From assembly GCA_905372605.1 (NCBI GenBank), contig CAJPPQ010000047.1:1-9261 (forward strand): a stretch of DNA of 9,261 nt, read 5' to 3'. The position numbers and the translations under genes were made by a program. Each line of letters opens with the position of its first letter. The first letter of the stretch is position 1. A model generated the notes under the pieces. That model worked only from the letters and a program-made list of their open reading frames with translations. It was not told the origin of the DNA and made no database searches. The DNA comes from Porphyromonadaceae bacterium (lineage in GTDB: Bacteria; Bacteroidota; Bacteroidia; Bacteroidales; Paludibacteraceae). Positions 6,321 through 9,261 of the stretch are shown here, piece after piece.

Positions 6321-6770
6321 ATGAATTTAAGTAACATCAAACCGGCAGCAGGTTCGGTAAAAACGAACAAAAGATTAGGTCGTGGTGTTGCATCAGGCAA
6401 GGGTGGAACATCTACCCGTGGGCACAAAGGTGCAAAGTCGCGTTCGGGTTATTCTCGTAAAATAGGTTTCGAAGGCGGTCAGATGCCATTGCAGCGTCGT
6501 CTACCGAAATTCGGATTCAATCCTATCTCGAGAACAGAATACAAAGGTATCAATCTATTTGCTTTACAGGCTCTTGCAGATGAAAAGAAGCTTAATGCAG
6601 TTTCTGTACAGACCCTTATTGAAGCAGGTATGATAAACAAAAAACAAAAAGTTAAAATACTGGCAAAAGGAGAATTGACCGCCAAACTCAATGTAGAGGC
6701 TCATGCTTTCTCTAAAACTGCTCAGGAGGCTATCGAAAAAGCAGGTGGAACCGTTAAAATAGTAGAATAA
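6321..6770 (+). CDS. rplO: 50S ribosomal protein L15
   Basis: A 149-residue, full-length L15 (uL15), a late-assembling protein of the large subunit that contacts 23S rRNA. The basic N-terminal arm contains GRGVASGKG (20-28) and RGHKG (33-37). It is followed by [17 protein letters not shown] (50-66), the conserved loop region, and the C-terminal signature [16 protein letters not shown] (128-143). The ATG at 6321 fits the known N-terminus, with L-S-N-I/L-K-P-A-x-G-S near the start. Its stop codon shares one base with the secY start (TAATG), so translation is coupled. In most bacteria L15 is preceded by rpsE and rpmD; here a lytic transglycosylase gene and a dedicated promoter precede it. Confidence 0.98.
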   Translation: MNLSNIKPAAGSVKTNKRLGRGVASGKGGTSTRGHKGAKSRSGYSRKIGFEGGQMPLQRRLPKFGFNPISRTEYKGINLFALQALADEKKLNAVSVQTLIEAGMINKKQKVKILAKGELTAKLNVEAHAFSKTAQEAIEKAGGTVKIVE

Positions 6771-8122
6771 TGAAAATTATCGAAACAATTAAAAATATTT
6801 GGAAGATAGAAGATCTACGCACAAAACTTGGTATAACTCTCTTGTTTATACTTATTTATCGCTTTGGATCTTTTATTGTACTTCCGGGTATAGACCCATC
6901 GTATCTGGCGTCGCTCAAACAACAGACCTCCGGAGGTCTGCTCTCGTTGCTCGATATGTTTTCGGGGGGAGCATTCTCCAATGCATCTATATTTGCCTTG
7001 GGTATAATGCCTTATATCTCCGCATCTATCGTGGTGCAGTTGCTCGGTATTGCCGTTCCTTACTTCCAAAAGATGCAAAAAGAGGGTGAAAGCGGACACC
7101 GAAAAATCAATCAGATAACTCGTTATCTTACAGTAGCTATACTACTTTTCCAAGGTCCGTCTTATTTGGTAAACCTCAAAGTACAGATAGGGCAGGCTAT
7201 GAGAGGGATTCCGGATGCTCTAAATAGCTTCTGGGGATTCACATTGCCGTCGATAATAATACTTTGTGCCGGTTCTATGTTTGTAATGTGGCTCGGCGAA
7301 CGAATAACCGACAAAGGTATAGGCAACGGTATATCAATGCTTATTATGATTGGTATCATCGCACGTCTACCGCAAGCTATTACGCAAGAGTTCATCGTAA
7401 AACTCGGCGAAAACGGTGCCGGCGGTCCTATTATGTTCCTTATCGAACTTGTAGTATTTGTAGTGGTAATAGCCTTTGCAGTACTTCTGGTACAAGGCAC
7501 ACGTAAAATACCCGTACAACAAGCTAAAAGAGTGATAGGCAATAAACAATACGGAGGTGTTCGCCAGTATCTGCCTTTGAAAGTGAATGCCGCCGGAGTA
7601 ATGCCCATCATCTTTGCACAAGCTATAATGATGGTGCCGGTTCTGTTCACTCTCGGCAATCAGAATCCCGGTGGTTTTATACGTGCGCTTATCAATGTAG
7701 AAGGATTTTGGCACAACTTTATATTGGCTCTGTTTATAATTGCATTCACGTATTTCTATACAGCTATTACATTCAACCACAACCAGATAGCCGACGAAAT
7801 GAAACGTAATAACAGTTTTATCCCAGGTGTAAAACCCGGAAAACAGACATCGGAATATATCGACATGATAATGTCGCGAATAGTGTTACCAGGCTCTATA
7901 TTCTTGGCTATCATTGCTATTATGCCTGCATTTGCAAGAATTTTCGGTATTACTACCGGTTTTTCGCAATTCTTCGGTGGCACATCGTTGTTGATTTTGG
8001 TAGGTGTGGTGCTCGATACACTTCAACAAATAGAGTCTCACCTACTTATGAGACACTACGACGGACTTCTCAAATCGGGTAGCCGCATCAAAGGACGTTC
8101 GGGATCGATAGCAGCTTATTGA
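6770..8122 (+). CDS. secY: Protein translocase channel subunit SecY
   Basis: A 450-residue inner-membrane protein forming the SecYEG channel for post-translational export (with SecA) and for membrane insertion. Ten membrane segments can be placed at about 21-40, 73-95, 117-135, 157-176, 185-203, 220-242, 274-296, 314-336, 370-392 and 400-420. The glycine-rich plug region (54-72) and the family signature FALGIMPYISASI (75-87) are present. So are WLGERITDKGIGNGIS (174-189), the cytoplasmic loop RKIPVQQAKR (245-254) that binds SecA or ribosomes, and NNSFIPGVKPGKQT (347-360). Length and motifs are those of the housekeeping SecY, not a shortened accessory SecY2. It starts within the rplO stop codon. 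A strong terminator follows 21 bp after its stop, and the usual next genes (map, infA, rpmJ) are absent. Confidence 0.98.
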   Translation: MKIIETIKNIWKIEDLRTKLGITLLFILIYRFGSFIVLPGIDPSYLASLKQQTSGGLLSLLDMFSGGAFSNASIFALGIMPYISASIVVQLLGIAVPYFQKMQKEGESGHRKINQITRYLTVAILLFQGPSYLVNLKVQIGQAMRGIPDALNSFWGFTLPSIIILCAGSMFVMWLGERITDKGIGNGISMLIMIGIIARLPQAITQEFIVKLGENGAGGPIMFLIELVVFVVVIAFAVLLVQGTRKIPVQQAKRVIGNKQYGGVRQYLPLKVNAAGVMPIIFAQAIMMVPVLFTLGNQNPGGFIRALINVEGFWHNFILALFIIAFTYFYTAITFNHNQIADEMKRNNSFIPGVKPGKQTSEYIDMIMSRIVLPGSIFLAIIAIMPAFARIFGITTGFSQFFGGTSLLILVGVVLDTLQQIESHLLMRHYDGLLKSGSRIKGRSGSIAAY

Positions 8123-8143
8123 AAGTTACATTTTTAGTTTATT

Positions 8144-8189
8144 AATAAAAAAGAGAAACCTCTGTGTGATAGGATTTCTCTTTTTTATT
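8144..8189. terminator. Bidirectional terminator between secY and the radical SAM gene
   Basis: The left arm (8144-8161, AAT then six A, GAGAAACCT) pairs with the right arm (8171-8189, AGG, a bulged A, TTTCTC, six T, ATT). This gives a stem of about 18 pairs with a 9-base loop. The A-run on one side and T-run on the other make it work on both strands. The right arm covers the TAA stop codon of the convergent radical SAM gene (8187-8185), so that gene's last codons are part of the terminator. Confidence 0.9.
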
Positions 8190-9138
8190 TTCCTATGTTT
8201 TCGAACTTACTACCCTGAATGGCACCAAGTTCGGTCATTCGCTTTTCGAGTTTGTGTACAAATTCAAAGTTTTTTATATTCCAATTCGGAGCAACAAGCC
8301 ACTCTGACGGTGACTGCGATATAAATCTATCGAGAGCTATATCGGGCGAAAGACGTTCTATAAAATCTATCAGTAAATCAATATATTCATCTAAAGTAAA
8401 CAACCGATAACTATCGGGAGCAGCCATATATCGGCTACACAAAACAGTATCTTTTATTATCTGTAACTGATGGAGTTTAAGGACGTTTATAGGTAGCTGA
8501 GATATTTTCAGAGCATGCGCCATAATCTCGTCTCTATCCTCACCCGGCAGCCCCAGAATAAGATGAGCTCCCACATTAATACCTCGGCGAGCAGTCTCTT
8601 CGATAGCCCACACGGAATCTTCAAACGTATGACCGCGATTTATCTCTGCCAAGGTCTGATTGTTGGTACTCTCTACACCATACTCAATTAACACATAATA
8701 ACTTTTAGAGAGTTCGGCGAAATAGTCGAGCAATGGCTCCGACACACAATCGGGACGTGTCCCTACGGCAATTCCTATTACGTCGCTATTCGATAGTGCC
8801 CTAAAGTATGTGTTTTTCAATATGTCGATACTCTCGTACTCATCGGAGTGGCTCTTCTTACCTGCTCCGATATAAGTATTCGTATAGCTTTGGAAATAAG
8901 CTATATACTTTTGCGACTTATATTTACTGAAGAAACGTATCCCCTCCTCTATCTGCTCCTCGATAGATGTAGCCGTATTGCAGTACGACGGCGAAAAACT
9001 ACGATTATTGCAATAGATACATCCGCCGATACCTTTGGAGCCATCTCTATTGGGGCAAGTAAAACCCGCATTTACAGATATTTTCTGTACTCGGCAGCCA
9101 AACTGTTTGCTCAATATATCGGTGTATTTGTTGTACAT
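8185..9138 (-). CDS. Radical SAM protein, YhcC/TIGR01212 family
   Basis: A 317-residue radical S-adenosylmethionine protein of the COG1242 (YhcC-like) group; its substrate is not known. The family start is clear: FGCRVQKISVNAGFTCPNRDG (13-33), then GGCIYC (38-43). The 4Fe-4S cluster would be held by C28, C40 and C43, the CxnCxxC spacing peculiar to this family rather than plain CxxxCxxC. Other family segments are AYFQSYTNTY (80-89), GTRPDCV (126-132), EYGVES (152-157), GAHLILGLPGE (190-200) and KLHQLQIIKDT (221-231), as in Elp3-like radical SAM folds. The length is normal. The ATG at 9138 lies about 26 bases after a TACTTTTG box. It faces secY across the shared terminator. No neighbour in the window hints at a substrate. 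Confidence 0.92.
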   Translation of the reverse strand: MYNKYTDILSKQFGCRVQKISVNAGFTCPNRDGSKGIGGCIYCNNRSFSPSYCNTATSIEEQIEEGIRFFSKYKSQKYIAYFQSYTNTYIGAGKKSHSDEYESIDILKNTYFRALSNSDVIGIAVGTRPDCVSEPLLDYFAELSKSYYVLIEYGVESTNNQTLAEINRGHTFEDSVWAIEETARRGINVGAHLILGLPGEDRDEIMAHALKISQLPINVLKLHQLQIIKDTVLCSRYMAAPDSYRLFTLDEYIDLLIDFIERLSPDIALDRFISQSPSEWLVAPNWNIKNFEFVHKLEKRMTELGAIQGSKFENIGK

Positions 9139-9163
9139 ACGTGCACTATCGTAAAGTAGAGTA

Positions 9164-9192
9164 CAAAAGTACTATTTTTCGGCAAAATCAAT
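9164..9192 (-). promoter_or_regulatory. Promoter of the radical SAM gene
   Basis: On the minus strand TACTTTTG (9171-9164) fits TAnnTTTG exactly. The -33 element is weak: ATTG (9192-9189) with a 17-base spacer. The leader before the ATG at 9138 would be only about 20 bases, with no Shine-Dalgarno match. Confidence 0.55.
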
Positions 9193-9228
9193 AAAACGAG
9201 ACCTTACAGAGTTAAACTAAGTTAAATA

Positions 9229-9261
9229 TTTGTTTGCCTAAAAATTTTATGTATACATTTG
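9229..9261 (+). promoter_or_regulatory. Outward-facing promoter at the right edge
   Basis: TTTG (9229-9232) and a 21-base spacer lead to TACATTTG (9254-9261) at the last bases of the window. A second TTTG at 9233-9236 would give a 17-base spacer. This matches the same consensus as the rplO promoter and points rightward, so a gene divergent from the radical SAM gene should begin shortly beyond the edge. Confidence 0.6.

Noticed and set aside
7162..7659. A 165-codon open frame on the minus strand inside secY
   Set aside because: It lies wholly antisense to a full-length, well-conserved secY, has no family resemblance, and is rich in Ile/Thr/Pro as expected from the complement of membrane-protein codons.
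7367..7780. A 137-codon minus-strand frame overlapping the previous one
   Set aside because: Antisense shadow of secY; Tyr/Cys/His-rich composition unlike a real protein, and no start signal.
8754..8765. GGGAC-GT-GTCCC, a near palindrome that looks like a binding site
   Set aside because: It lies within conserved coding sequence of the radical SAM gene (the GTRPD motif), does not match the parS consensus, and the centre is not symmetric.

Overview
The window looks like an ordinary chromosomal segment from a low-GC member of the phylum Bacteroidetes (Bacteroidota), most likely order Bacteroidales. The evidence is the protein families (DUF4294, DUF5683, a Bacteroidetes-type M6 protease N-terminus), the parA-parB-DUF5683-lytic transglycosylase gene order, the near absence of Shine-Dalgarno sequences, and several copies of the Bacteroidetes -7 promoter box TAnnTTTG at the right places. 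The genus cannot be named from sequence alone.

Layout. Positions 1-2113 are read leftward: dihydropteroate synthase (folP, 2113-1256), a secreted DUF4294 protein (1156-557), a 66-residue ribbon-helix-helix-like protein (441-241), and the first 75 codons of a secreted M6-family metalloprotease that runs off the left edge (225-1). Positions 2114-2375 form a divergent intergenic region. Rightward from 2376 come parA, parB, a DUF5683 membrane protein with a probable TTG start, and a MltD-like lytic transglycosylase with a C-terminal LysM domain (to 6139). A 181-bp gap carries a textbook Bacteroidetes promoter, followed by rplO (ribosomal protein L15) and secY (translocon channel), overlapping by one base. 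A strong bidirectional terminator (8144-8189) separates secY from a convergent radical SAM gene of the YhcC/TIGR01212 type (9138-8185). The last 123 bp hold the promoter of that gene and a second, outward-facing promoter whose gene lies beyond the right edge. No gene-free stretch exceeds 300 bp. I found no tRNA, rRNA, CRISPR array, insertion sequence or origin signature.

How the genes relate. ParA and ParB are the chromosome-segregation pair. DUF5683 and the transglycosylase travel with them in many Bacteroidetes and act in the envelope. rplO-secY is the tail of one part of the usual spc ribosomal operon, but here it stands alone between its own promoter and terminator. FolP makes the folate precursor dihydropteroate. 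The small RHH-like gene sits 15 bp in front of the M6 protease gene and probably shares its transcript.

I did not find a convincing undescribed system. The best leads are the detached rplO-secY unit, the possible RHH regulator with three spaced repeats in front of it, and the non-ATG start coupled to the parB stop codon.
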